Shown piece after piece: positions 1 to 8,303 of a stretch of DNA of 21,984 bases. The notes under the pieces were generated by a model. The model worked only from the letters and a program-made list of their open reading frames with translations. It ran no database searches and was not told the DNA's origin. Position 1 is the stretch's first letter; the number at the start of each line of letters is the position of its first letter. The stretch covers positions 1 to 21,984 of the forward strand of contig JAEYAL010000199.1 of NCBI GenBank assembly GCA_023404805.1, written 5' to 3'. The position numbers and the translations under genes are program-made. This stretch comes from Actinomycetes bacterium. Its GTDB lineage: Bacteria; Actinomycetota; Thermoleophilia; Solirubrobacterales; Solirubrobacteraceae.

Positions 1-2
1 CA

Positions 3-1073
3 GCCACGCTGACGCTGCTGCGCGGCTCGCCGATCCCGGCGCCGCGCTCGGCCGACCTGCAGCCTGCGATGACCGTCCGCGCCGACACCGCTGCAGTGGT
101 CGACGGCCTGCGCGCGGCCGACCCCTCTGGCCGGGGCCTGCCGTTCGCCCTGCGCACCGCGCAGTCGGCCGGCGGTCTGACCTGCGCGACCGTCGGCCAG
201 GTCGACGGCGGCGACTTCGGGCTCGTCGGCACCGACGGCCGCTTCCGCGAGGTGCCGGCCGAGCTCGTCGACGCGTGCGGCTCGCCCGCTCCCGGCCAAG
301 CGATCGTCGCGGGAGCCCGGGTGCTCGACGCCAAGGACTACGCCGACGTGCGCAGCGTCGTCTATGGCCTCGCGGGCGGCCAGCTCCGCAGTGCTGCGCT
401 CGTGGTGCGCGGGGAGACGCGGCCGGTGCCAGTGCATGACGGGGCGTTCCTGGCCGTGGTCGCCGGGTACCCGGAGGACTCCCGCCTGCTGCTCAAGCTC
501 ACGTTCGCCGAGGGCAAGACGGTCGACTATCCGCTCGGCCGCACCGACAGCGGCGTAATGGATCCGACCGGTCCGGCTTGGTCGGTGTTCTCGATGGGGA
601 TCGGCATGGGCGTCCGGGACGAACAGAACTTCAGCTGCGTCGATGTCCGCCCGGCGCGCCGCGCACCGGGCAGGCGGAACGCTGCCACGCCGCCGGTCTG
701 CACCCACGAGCCGCCGCGGCGCAGCGGGGCTGGCAAGCGCGCCCCGTGGTACTTCGACGCCCGCACGTTCGGGCCCGGCGAGCATGGCCGCGACGGCGGG
801 CTGATCTCGTCGTGGCGCTGGCCGCTCGCTGAGCGGCGAACGGTGGTCTGGGGCGCGGCGCAACGCCGAGCTGTCGCTCGGATCCTGATCACGTACCGCG
901 GCAAGATCGTCGCACGGCCCCGGCGCGGCGGCGGCAACGCGAGTTTCGCCGCCGTCCTCCCGGCCGACATCCCGCCACGCGAGCTGAGGGTCGTGCTGAA
1001 ACTGCGAGGCGGCGGCACGGAGACCGTGCGCGCGCCCTCGAATGTCCACCCGCTCCCGGAGGTCAAGCGGTGA
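3..1073 (+). CDS. Secreted repeat-module protein, 5' truncated (unknown function)
   Basis: The reading frame is open from base 3 with no stop, so the true start and any signal peptide lie left of the window; an internal ATG at 69 is the first visible one. I recognise no named domain. Counting from that ATG, two copies of a module are visible. The first has a DPSG segment (res. 18-21), Cys39 and Cys70, then a beta-like stretch to about 158. The second has a DPTG segment (165-168), Cys190 and Cys211, then a WG-containing beta stretch (261-325). The same module occurs twice in the next gene, so the two are paralogues. The stop overlaps the next start as GTGA, and GGAGG at 1058-1062 serves that start, which indicates an operon. 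Paired cysteines suggest disulfides outside the membrane. I suspect a lineage-specific exported family; no function can be assigned. Confidence 0.8.
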   Translation, partial: ATLTLLRGSPIPAPRSADLQPAMTVRADTAAVVDGLRAADPSGRGLPFALRTAQSAGGLTCATVGQVDGGDFGLVGTDGRFREVPAELVDACGSPAPGQAIVAGARVLDAKDYADVRSVVYGLAGGQLRSAALVVRGETRPVPVHDGAFLAVVAGYPEDSRLLLKLTFAEGKTVDYPLGRTDSGVMDPTGPAWSVFSMGIGMGVRDEQNFSCVDVRPARRAPGRRNAATPPVCTHEPPRRSGAGKRAPWYFDARTFGPGEHGRDGGLISSWRWPLAERRTVVWGAAQRRAVARILITYRGKIVARPRRGGGNASFAAVLPADIPPRELRVVLKLRGGGTETVRAPSNVHPLPEVKR

Positions 1074-2383
1074 ACCGCAACTCCAAGCTCGCCGCCGCCG
1101 TCCTGGCGGGCATCTCGGCCGGGACCGTCGCAGCCGCCCTGATCCCGGCGGCTGAGAGCGCGACGTTCGACGGCGCCTACCTGGCGCCGTCGGGCACGCT
1201 CCGCTCGGCGCCGGCCGGCAGGCGGGAGCGCGGCAACAACCGCGGACCGGGCGTGCGGCTCTTGATCGACCAAGGCTCGGTCCGCCTGGCCGCCCGCACG
1301 GCCGATCCGGCCGGCGGCCCGGACTGGGTCGTCCGGGTCTTTGAAGGCCGGACGCCGCGCGGCCGCGCTGGAGCCGCCCACATGCGCTGCACACAGCTCG
1401 GCCGCGAGGTCCAGGGCCGGTTCGGCTGGATCGACGGCGCCAACACGTTCCGCCCGGTCACACTGCAATCGCTCAGCGGCGCGCCGCAGGACTGCCGGTC
1501 GAGGCGCGCCGGCGGCGGGTTCGCGCCGGTGCTCAAGCTCGCGACGCTGCTCGACCGGCCAGCCAGTCCGGAGCCTGCCGTGCGTGGCAGCGTGGCGTGG
1601 GGCGCCGTCGGCTCCGAGCCTGGGCCGGTCGTGCTCACGACCAACGGGCATGCCCGCCGTTTGGCCCCAGACCGCGGCACCGGCGCCTTCATCGAAGTGT
1701 TCGGCCCCGCTCGGTCGCTGGCCGACGCGCGGCTGCGGACCGGCTCGCCCGAGGGGCGGTCGATCGCGCTCGTCAACCGGGACGCGCTGCCGTCGGCCGC
1801 CGTCAGCCTGTCGTACCTGCAGCGGGTGCGCCCGCGCGACCTCGAGGTCGAGTGGGGCGAGACCGCGGTCATCGCCCGCAGCCCCGATCCCGGCGGCGGA
1901 CCCAGCTGGGCGGCCACCGCCGCGCGCCGCCGCGGCACGCGCATCTGGTGCAGCGGCGCCATGGGCAACCTCGTCGGCGGCCACGTCGGCGACATCGAAC
2001 GCCACCTGGGGCTGCTCTACGAAGCGCCGCCTGGGCTCGGCAGCGCGGCCTGCGACGGGTCCGGCGGCCTGAGCCGCAGGTGGCCGGTCTCGCTGGTGCC
2101 CGAGGGCAACTCCTACAACCCGATCAGGGTCAGCGCAGGCGCATCCGCGCAACGCCTGCTCGCCGGCCGCACCGTCCTCTGGGGCCGCGCCGACCCGGCC
2201 GTCGCATCGGTCACCATCCGCACGCCGCGCGACGTGCGCACCCTTGAGCCCAGCGGGCCCGCGCACGGGCTGATGGCGGTCTACGACGGCAGTTTCCCCG
2301 AAGGCTCCGCCGAGATCGCCGTGCGGTTCAAGGACGGTTCGACGACGAAGGCGACCGCGCCGCTCGGCTTCGGCGGCTGGTGA
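1070..2383 (+). CDS. Secreted repeat-module protein, paralogue of upstream gene
   Basis: The GTG start at 1070 overlaps the previous stop (GTGA) and has GGAGG seven bases upstream, which fixes it. Residues 1-30 form a Sec signal (MNRNSK, then a hydrophobic Ala-rich core, probable cleavage near AESA). The 437-residue protein holds two copies of the module seen in the preceding gene. The first has ADPAGGP (78-84), Cys107 and Cys142, then WG (177-178) and a beta stretch to about 235. The second has PDPGGGP (272-278), Cys294 and Cys328, then WG (371-372) and a beta stretch containing RFKDG (419-423). Conserved Cys pairs, Gly/Pro turns and alternating hydrophobics suggest an all-beta, disulfide-stabilised exterior protein. 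Co-translation with a paralogue suggests a heteromer or joint role at the cell surface. No enzyme motif is visible. Confidence 0.85.
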   Translation: MNRNSKLAAAVLAGISAGTVAAALIPAAESATFDGAYLAPSGTLRSAPAGRRERGNNRGPGVRLLIDQGSVRLAARTADPAGGPDWVVRVFEGRTPRGRAGAAHMRCTQLGREVQGRFGWIDGANTFRPVTLQSLSGAPQDCRSRRAGGGFAPVLKLATLLDRPASPEPAVRGSVAWGAVGSEPGPVVLTTNGHARRLAPDRGTGAFIEVFGPARSLADARLRTGSPEGRSIALVNRDALPSAAVSLSYLQRVRPRDLEVEWGETAVIARSPDPGGGPSWAATAARRRGTRIWCSGAMGNLVGGHVGDIERHLGLLYEAPPGLGSAACDGSGGLSRRWPVSLVPEGNSYNPIRVSAGASAQRLLAGRTVLWGRADPAVASVTIRTPRDVRTLEPSGPAHGLMAVYDGSFPEGSAEIAVRFKDGSTTKATAPLGFGGW

Positions 2384-2486
2384 ACGCGCCTAGAGCCAGG
2401 ACAAGCCTCCAACAAACTCCGCGCTTCACCAGTGAGACGGCGGCCTCGGAGCTTCGGTTTCGCCGCGAAATGCCGATGACGAGGGT

Positions 2487-4226
2487 GTGCCACGCCCCAC
2501 CGTGCAGCACTGGGCCGCGGACGGCCGGTCGATCGCGCTGATCTCAGGCGCCGCTTGCGCGGTGATGGGCGTGCTCGTCTTCGTGCTCCGTCTTGCCGAC
2601 GCAGCGCCTGACACCGCCTGGGTGCCCCGCATCACGACGTCCGCCATGTTCGCGGTGGCGGGGCTGGGGCTCGTCGCCGCTGCGCTGCGTGGCCGCGACG
2701 CCTCCCAGCCGCGCGCCGCGCTCGGCTCGATCGTCCTGCTCGTCGCGCTCGGGTGCCTCTTCGATCGCATCGCCTCCGGCCACATGAGCGCCTCCAACGA
2801 CGGCGGCGCCGTGTCGCCGATCCCGACGGTCGTCGCATTCCTGCTTGTCGGCGTCTCGCTCGTCACCTACGGCGGCAAACGCCGCGCCTGGCCGTCGTAC
2901 CTCTCTGCGGCCGCGGTCGGCGCGATCGTCTTCACCGGCGTCACCGGATGGGCGATCGGCCTCCGGCCTGGGGACTCCGTCCTCGCAGGAATGTCGCCGA
3001 CCTCGCTGGTCTTCCTCGGCGTGATGACCGTCGGCCTGCTCAGCCTCTGGCCGGAGCTCCCGCCGTTCTCCTGGCTGGCGGACCGCACCTCCGGCGGCCG
3101 CCTCGCGCTGCGGCTCGTGCCCGTGATGGTCGCGCTGCCGCTGCTGCTCGCGATGGTGATCCCACACTGGCAGGAGCTCACCGGCCTGCCGGACACCGCT
3201 GGCTTGGCCGTCGCGGTGGCGATCCTCGCGACCGTGCTCACCGGCCTCACCGCGATCAGCGTCCGCCAGATCGACCGCGCCGAGCTGCTCGCCGACCAGG
3301 TGCGCCGCGACGCCGACGCGGCCGTCCGCGCCAGCGAACGCCAGTTCCGCACGCTCGCGGTCGAGATGCCGGCCGGCGTGATCAGCCGCGACCAGGACGG
3401 CACGATCACGTTCGCCAACGACGAGGCGTACCGCATCTTCGGCCTGGCGCCTGGCGACGACCTGCACAGCCGCGCGACGGCCATGGCGCACCCCGACGAT
3501 CTCGCGTCGGCGCGCGCCGCGATGCAGCACACGATGGAGACGAGCGAGCCGTACGAGCAGGAGACCCGGATCATCCTGGAGTCGGGGGAGACGCGCTGGG
3601 TGCACGTCCGCGGCACCCGCCAGAACGACGACGACGGCAACTTCGTGAGCTACCTCTCGATGATCACCGACGTCACCGAACGCCACGACTACCAGCGGAA
3701 GCTCGAGCACCTCGCCCACCACGACCCGCTCACGACGCTGCTCAACCGCCGCGCCTTTGAAGCGCGCCTCGCCGAGCACACGGCGCGCGTCGCGCGCTAC
3801 GGCCCGACCGGCGCGGTGCTGATGATCGACCTCGACGGCTTCAAGGCCGTCAACGACACGCTCGGCCACGCGGCCGGCGACGCGCTCATCGCCGGCGTCG
3901 CAGGCGCCCTGCGCGAGCGGCTGCGGGAAACCGATGTCGTCGCGCGCCTCGGCGGCGACGAGTTCGCGGTGATCCTGCCCGAGGAGTCCGGCGCCCGCGC
4001 GCTCGAGGTCGCCGAGTGCCTGCTCAGCCTGATCCGCGAGAACGCCGCCGCGTTCGATCATGGGCAGTCCGGCTCGGTGAGCGCCTCGATCGGGGTCGCC
4101 GACTTCGCAGCGGGCGTGACCGCCGACGAGATGCTGCACCGCGCTGACCTGGCGATGTACCAGGCCAAGGAAACCGGCAAGAGCCGGGTCGTGGCGCACA
4201 GCGCGGCGGCGTCCGCGAAGCGCTAG
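2487..4226 (+). CDS. Membrane PAS-GGDEF diguanylate cyclase
   Basis: This protein should make the second messenger c-di-GMP from two GTP. About eight hydrophobic segments fill residues 17-258 (near 17-35, 50-66, 77-92, 112-127, 138-158, 170-188, 207-225 and 238-258). A PAS domain follows (about 284-398, ending in the usual ITDVTER linker), then a GGDEF domain (about 404-570). The active-site GGDEF is intact at 489-493. The inhibitory RxxD site (R480, D483) lies five residues before it, so product inhibition is likely. DPLTTLLNRR and DLDGFKAVND are also present. There is no EAL domain. The N-terminal membrane region resembles a MASE-type sensor but I cannot name it; the ligand is unknown. GTG at 2487 is the first start in frame, with GAGG placed unusually close at 2481-2484, so the exact start is uncertain. 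Confidence 0.92.
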   Translation: MPRPTVQHWAADGRSIALISGAACAVMGVLVFVLRLADAAPDTAWVPRITTSAMFAVAGLGLVAAALRGRDASQPRAALGSIVLLVALGCLFDRIASGHMSASNDGGAVSPIPTVVAFLLVGVSLVTYGGKRRAWPSYLSAAAVGAIVFTGVTGWAIGLRPGDSVLAGMSPTSLVFLGVMTVGLLSLWPELPPFSWLADRTSGGRLALRLVPVMVALPLLLAMVIPHWQELTGLPDTAGLAVAVAILATVLTGLTAISVRQIDRAELLADQVRRDADAAVRASERQFRTLAVEMPAGVISRDQDGTITFANDEAYRIFGLAPGDDLHSRATAMAHPDDLASARAAMQHTMETSEPYEQETRIILESGETRWVHVRGTRQNDDDGNFVSYLSMITDVTERHDYQRKLEHLAHHDPLTTLLNRRAFEARLAEHTARVARYGPTGAVLMIDLDGFKAVNDTLGHAAGDALIAGVAGALRERLRETDVVARLGGDEFAVILPEESGARALEVAECLLSLIRENAAAFDHGQSGSVSASIGVADFAAGVTADEMLHRADLAMYQAKETGKSRVVAHSAAASAKR

Positions 4227-4234
4227 CCAGCGCT
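4219..4234 (+). terminator. Short hairpin enclosing the stop codon of the diguanylate cyclase
   Basis: AGCGCT at 4219-4224 and AGCGCT at 4229-4234 form a perfect 6-bp stem with a 4-base loop; the TAG stop (4224-4226) lies at the stem/loop edge. No T-tract follows. It fits the pattern of other stop-codon hairpins in this window, but the stem is short. Confidence 0.35.
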
Positions 4235-4336
4235 GGCGTACCCGCGGTCTGCGATCCGTTCGCATTCCGTTACCTCTTCGGTGGGCGGCGCGCGTACGCT
4301 CGGCTGAACCACGTCGAGCTCTCGGAGCCTTCTGCC

Positions 4337-6640
4337 ATGACCCACGGGCGCCCCACCCATCGTTCCCGCCGCCGCGCCAGGCCGGCGCTGGCCGCAGCTG
4401 TCGCTGCCGCGGCCTTGACCGCGCCGTCGATGGCGAGCGCCGCCGACCCGAACACCCGCGCGTTCTCGCTGAGCGCGGCAGGCACGAGCCTGCTCACGTA
4501 CGACCTCGCCGCTCCAGGGGCCGCCACGACCACCGCGCTCACGGGCGTCAACGCCGGCGACCTGCTCGTCGGCGTCGCGGTCCGCCCGCAGACCGCCGAC
4601 CTCTACGCCGTCGGCATCAACGCCACGGCCGACACGGTCCAGCTCTACCACCTGGGGATCCGCACGGGTACCGCGACACCGGTCGGGACTGCAGCCGGCT
4701 TCGTCGACCTCGGCAACAACCCCATCGACCTCGCGAGCACGAGCTACGGCGTGGCGTTCAACCCGCAGGCGGACCGCGTCCGTGTGGTTGGCTCGAGCGC
4801 GCTCAACTTCCGTCTGAACCCGAACACCGGTGGGGTCGTCGACTCCGATGGCAACGCCGGCAACGGCAACCAGACCGACGGCCCGACGAACGGCCTGACG
4901 ACGTCGGTCGACGCCACGGGCTACGTCAACCGCCGCCAGAACGCGACGGTCACCACGCAGTACACCGCGTCGGCGGCGACCGATTCGCTCTACATCCAGA
5001 ACGCGCCGAACGCCGGGACGCAGACGCTGCCAGTGCCGCTGAAGTCGGCGGGCGCTCCGCTCGACGTCGCCGCGGTCAGCGGCCTCGACTTCTTGCCGCA
5101 GGTCACGGCGCCCGGCAGCAACGCGCCCGCGACCGGCAAGGCGTACGCCGCGCTGCAGACCGGCGGCACGACCAACCTCGCGACGATCGACGTGGCCAGC
5201 GGCGAGGTCGCCACGATCGGCAAGATCGGCGACGGGAGCGCCGTCCGCGGGCTGGCGGTCCAGGCGGAGGATGTGGCCGGCGGTATCCCGGTCGTCGCCT
5301 ACGCACCGCCGGGGATCGCGCGGTTCAACAGCGCATCGCCGTCCACGGTGACGACGCAGGGGCTTGCAGCTGTTGGCGCAGGGGAGACGCTCGTGGCGAT
5401 CGCGCGGCGACCGCAGACCGGCCAGTTCTTCGGGCTGGGGGTCGATCCAGCGGCGAACGACGCGACGCTCTACATCGTGGACCCCCAGGTCGGCAGCGTC
5501 ACGGCGGTCGGGTCAGGCGGGTCGGTGTCGTTCACGACCGATGGCACGACTCCCGTCGACCTGCCTGACCCGGCCGTCACGTCCTACGGCATGGACTTCA
5601 ACCCCACGGTCGACCGGATCCGCGTGGTTACGACGACCGGGCTGAACTTCCGCCTGAACCCGAACACCGGCGGGCCGGTCGACGGCAACAACGGCGGCAT
5701 CAACGTCACGGGTACCAACCCCGACGGCGCGGTGAACGGCCTTCCTGGCGGGTCGTTCGGACTCAGCGCGGCGGCCTACACGAACTCGTTCGGCCAGCCG
5801 CTGACGGGCGGCGTGACCACGCAGTACACCCTCGACCCGAACAGCAACGCGCTGTTCATCCAGAACCCGCCGAACGCCGGCACGCAGACGACTCAGAAGC
5901 CGATCACGCTCGGCGGCTCCCCGCTGGACTTCGGAGGCCGCAGCGGCTTCGACATCGCTTCGGACGTCGCCATCACGTCGAGCGGCGCCGCCGCTACGGG
6001 CAAGGCGTTCGCCGGGTTCACGATCGGCGGGATCACCGGCCTGTACTCCGTCGACCTCGCGACCGGCGCAGCCACGAACGCAGGCACCATCGGCACGGGC
6101 ACGCTGGCGGTGCACTCGCTCTCGATCGGTGAGCCGACGCCGGTCCCCGCTCCGCCCGTCGTCCAGCCGACGACGCCCGAGCCGACGACGCCGCAGCCGA
6201 CCACGCCGCAGCCGACGACTCCGCTCCCTGACCCGGCCCCGTCACTGACCGGGTTGTCGGTCTCTCCGAAGTCGTTCCGCACGGGCAAGCGGCCCAAGGG
6301 CGCCTCGAAGAAGGTCAAGACCGGCACGACGATCTCGCTGACGCTCTCGGAGGCCGCGACCGTCACGTTCACCGCCGAGCGCAAGAGCTCGGGCCGCACC
6401 CAGGGCGGCGTCTGCAAGAAGCCCTCGAAGAAGAACCGCAAGGGCAAGAAGTGCACGCGCTACACGCTCTCGGGCACGTTCACCGCGACCGGCGTCGCGG
6501 GCAAGAACGCGATCGCCTTCAGCGGCAAGATCGGCAAGAAGACCCTGCCGAAGGCGAGCTACCGGCTGAAGGCCGTCGCGGCCGACGCGGCCAAGCAGAG
6601 CTCAGCCACGTCGGAGACGACGTTCGCGATCGTCCGCTGA
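4337..6640 (+). CDS. Exported protein with two DUF4394 domains and a Thermoleophilia-type C-terminal domain
   Basis: ATG at 4337 has GGAG nine bases upstream. An Arg-rich n-region and Ala-rich core form a Sec signal (cleavage near residue 36, ASA|AD). Two DUF4394 domains follow (about 38-310 and 320-600), offset by about 278 residues. Each has the family signatures: SYGVAFNP at 136-143 and SYGMDFNP at 415-422, and LNFRLNPNTGG at 156-166 and 436-446. DUF4394 proteins look like beta-propeller-type exported proteins of unknown role. A linker of four PTTPx units (611-630) leads to a Lys-rich beta domain (about 638-767) with Cys693 and Cys706. I recognise this type of C-terminal domain from other Solirubrobacterales surface proteins. 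The likely location is outside the cell or wall-attached. A possible -10 (TACGCT, 4295-4300) lies upstream. Function is unknown; the domain calls are firm. Confidence 0.9.
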   Translation: MTHGRPTHRSRRRARPALAAAVAAAALTAPSMASAADPNTRAFSLSAAGTSLLTYDLAAPGAATTTALTGVNAGDLLVGVAVRPQTADLYAVGINATADTVQLYHLGIRTGTATPVGTAAGFVDLGNNPIDLASTSYGVAFNPQADRVRVVGSSALNFRLNPNTGGVVDSDGNAGNGNQTDGPTNGLTTSVDATGYVNRRQNATVTTQYTASAATDSLYIQNAPNAGTQTLPVPLKSAGAPLDVAAVSGLDFLPQVTAPGSNAPATGKAYAALQTGGTTNLATIDVASGEVATIGKIGDGSAVRGLAVQAEDVAGGIPVVAYAPPGIARFNSASPSTVTTQGLAAVGAGETLVAIARRPQTGQFFGLGVDPAANDATLYIVDPQVGSVTAVGSGGSVSFTTDGTTPVDLPDPAVTSYGMDFNPTVDRIRVVTTTGLNFRLNPNTGGPVDGNNGGINVTGTNPDGAVNGLPGGSFGLSAAAYTNSFGQPLTGGVTTQYTLDPNSNALFIQNPPNAGTQTTQKPITLGGSPLDFGGRSGFDIASDVAITSSGAAATGKAFAGFTIGGITGLYSVDLATGAATNAGTIGTGTLAVHSLSIGEPTPVPAPPVVQPTTPEPTTPQPTTPQPTTPLPDPAPSLTGLSVSPKSFRTGKRPKGASKKVKTGTTISLTLSEAATVTFTAERKSSGRTQGGVCKKPSKKNRKGKKCTRYTLSGTFTATGVAGKNAIAFSGKIGKKTLPKASYRLKAVAADAAKQSSATSETTFAIVR
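6167..6226 (+). repeat. Four 15-bp tandem units encoding the PTTPx linker
   Basis: Four consecutive 15-base units encode PTTPE, PTTPQ, PTTPQ and PTTPL. They form a flexible Pro/Thr linker between the second DUF4394 domain and the C-terminal domain. The synonymous differences between units (acg, acc, act) show that the array is not brand new, but copy number could vary between strains. Confidence 0.8.
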
Positions 6641-6654
6641 CGCTTAGGTCAGCG
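6635..6654. terminator. Bidirectional hairpin containing both convergent stop codons
   Basis: CGCTGAC (6635-6641) and GTCAGCG (6648-6654) pair perfectly over 7 bp around a 6-base loop. The TGA stop of the DUF4394 gene (6638-6640) is in the left arm and the TAA stop of the minus-strand DUF350 gene (6646-6644) is in the loop. The two genes converge with only three bases between them, so this single hairpin is the only candidate terminator for both. There is no T-tract on either strand. Confidence 0.55.
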
Positions 6655-7066
6655 ACGCGCAGATGATCAGCGCGACCGCGATCTGAACCGCGGCAGACAC
6701 GGCAGTAGCGGGGTGGTACGTCTCATCGGTGACGTGCTGCCCCAGCTTGCCGGGCGTGATCACGTCGAGCACGAGGAAGCCGACGGCCTGCGCGAGCACG
6801 GCGACGACGCCGAAGATGGCGACCTCGTCGAGCCCGTCCCAGCCCTCGCCGGTGAAGAAGATCGCGAACCAGAGCACGAGGCCGAGGGAGCCCAGCGTCG
6901 CGGCGGTGATGACCGCGGCGTTCTTGTTGCGGTTCATCACGAGCTCGCCGAGCTTGCCGGGCGTCAGCAGGTCGAGGACGAAGAAGCCCAGGACGAGGAT
7001 CACCAGGCCGACGCCGGTGTAGGCCAGCATCTGGCCGACGAGCTCAAGGGTGGACGTGTCGGACAT
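6644..7066 (-). CDS. DUF350 (UPF0719, YjfL-like) inner membrane protein
   Basis: The 140-residue protein has four hydrophobic segments (about 13-34, 50-70, 81-102 and 120-138). It is an internal duplication: VLDLLTPGKLG at 30-40 and VLDVITPGKLG at 99-109, each followed after some ten residues by an Ala-rich helix. This two-repeat form is the hallmark of DUF350; E. coli YjfL is the named relative. The ATG at 7066 is preceded by AAGGAGA with eight bases after GGAG, which picks it over the longer open frame reaching 7330. It lies 52 bases behind the ATP-grasp gene and is probably the last gene of the lipoprotein/ATP-grasp/DUF350 operon. Its biochemical role is unknown; the context suggests an envelope partner of the ATP-grasp enzyme. 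Confidence 0.88.
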   Translation of the reverse strand: MSDTSTLELVGQMLAYTGVGLVILVLGFFVLDLLTPGKLGELVMNRNKNAAVITAATLGSLGLVLWFAIFFTGEGWDGLDEVAIFGVVAVLAQAVGFLVLDVITPGKLGQHVTDETYHPATAVSAAVQIAVALIICASLT

Positions 7067-7118
7067 GGGTGGGTCTCCTTGGGGAGTTGCCGGGTGGACG
7101 AGCGGGCGGGACGCCTGC

Positions 7119-8303
7119 TCAGCCCTCGATGATGTGAGGGACGAAACGGGACTGGTTGTTGGTGATGTAGCCGGTGGACTCGCGGATGCCGAGCCCCTGG
7201 GGTTCCATGTCGACGGTCCACACGCCCAGCACGGGGCGGCTTCCGCCGTAGTTGCCCAGGTCGACGTACTCCTGGATGACGTAGCCCTCGGAGCCGTACT
7301 GCTCGTCGGGCCCCGTCTCGGCGACCTCACCGTCGATCACGACGGTGGTGTTCGCGCCTTCGCGGGCGAAGATCGGTTTGGTCACGTAGGACGAGAGGTC
7401 CTTGGGCTCCTCGCCGGCGAACCACGCCGGGAGGAGGTTGGGGTGGCCGGGGTTCAGCTCCCAGAGGATGGGGAGGATGCCCTTGTTGGCCCAGAGCAGC
7501 TTCCAGATCGGCTCGATCCACTGCGTCATGCCGGGGCCCACGCCCATCCGCTCGATGGCTGGCGCCGCGAACTCCTGCTCGAGCATCCACTCCCAGGGGT
7601 AGAGCTTGAACGCCGTCTTGACCGGGTTGCCTTCGTGGTCGACGAAGCCGCCGTCCGGCAGCAGCCCGAGCTCCTCGATCGGGAGCAGCGTCGTCTTGAG
7701 CCCCGCCTCCCGCGCCGTGTGGAGCAGGTAGGCGGTCGTCATGAAATCCTCGCCGGAGCGTTCCGCGTGCGAGTGCATGAAGTGCGCCTCGCCGTCGGGG
7801 ATCCGCAGGCCCTCGCGCAGCTCGGTCCACCGCTCGATGAGCGCTTCGTGGACGCGGTTCCACTGGTCGGCTTCGTCGCCGAACACCTCGCGCATCCAGT
7901 GCCACTGCACCGCCGTCTCGACCAGGCAGGTCGGGGTGTCGGCGTTGTACTCCAGCAGTTTGAGATCGCCGGTGGCGTACGCGAAGTCGAAGCGGCCGTA
8001 GAGCATCGGCGGCTCGGCTTCCCACGTCTCGCGGATCCGGGCAGCCGCGAACTCGGGGATGCCCATCTTCGCGAACAGGTTGTGCTCGATCACATGGTCG
8101 CCGGCCTCGACGAGGAGCTGCATCAGCTCGCGGGCGACCCGCTCCATCTCGAGGACCTCCTCGAGCCGGAGGACGTAGTGGTTCTCCTCATCCCAGTACG
8201 AGATCGACTCGCCGCTGGGGAGATCGGTCCGCCAGTAGACGAGGCCTTGGGACTCGATCGTCTTCTGCCAGTCCGGCCGGGCGGTACTGGGGCGGCGCTG
8301 CAT
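7119..8303 (-). CDS. ATP-grasp ligase of the glutathionylspermidine synthase family (YgiC/YjfC-like)
   Basis: This 394-residue protein is close in length to E. coli YgiC (recalled as about 386). Family motifs in order are YGRFDF (102-107), LEYNADTPT (117-125), KLYPWEW (233-239), EPIWKLLW then NKG (264-275), and TKPIFAREGAN (308-318). Together they mark the synthetase domain, which in GspS joins glutathione to spermidine using ATP; YgiC/YjfC proteins lack the GspS amidase half, as here. The true substrate is unknown, and glutathione is not the usual thiol in actinobacteria, so a peptide or polyamine amide ligase is the safer description. The ATG at 8303 overlaps the lipoprotein stop in TGATG, pointing to translational coupling. 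A DUF350 gene follows. The family is certain; the substrate is not. Confidence 0.9.
   Translation of the reverse strand: MQRRPSTARPDWQKTIESQGLVYWRTDLPSGESISYWDEENHYVLRLEEVLEMERVARELMQLLVEAGDHVIEHNLFAKMGIPEFAAARIRETWEAEPPMLYGRFDFAYATGDLKLLEYNADTPTCLVETAVQWHWMREVFGDEADQWNRVHEALIERWTELREGLRIPDGEAHFMHSHAERSGEDFMTTAYLLHTAREAGLKTTLLPIEELGLLPDGGFVDHEGNPVKTAFKLYPWEWMLEQEFAAPAIERMGVGPGMTQWIEPIWKLLWANKGILPILWELNPGHPNLLPAWFAGEEPKDLSSYVTKPIFAREGANTTVVIDGEVAETGPDEQYGSEGYVIQEYVDLGNYGGSRPVLGVWTVDMEPQGLGIRESTGYITNNQSRFVPHIIEG

Noticed and set aside
2544..4265. Long minus-strand open frame opposite the membrane diguanylate cyclase
   Set aside because: It is a shadow of a gene with intact GGDEF and PAS motifs; low-complexity Arg/Asp/Gly content and no motif.
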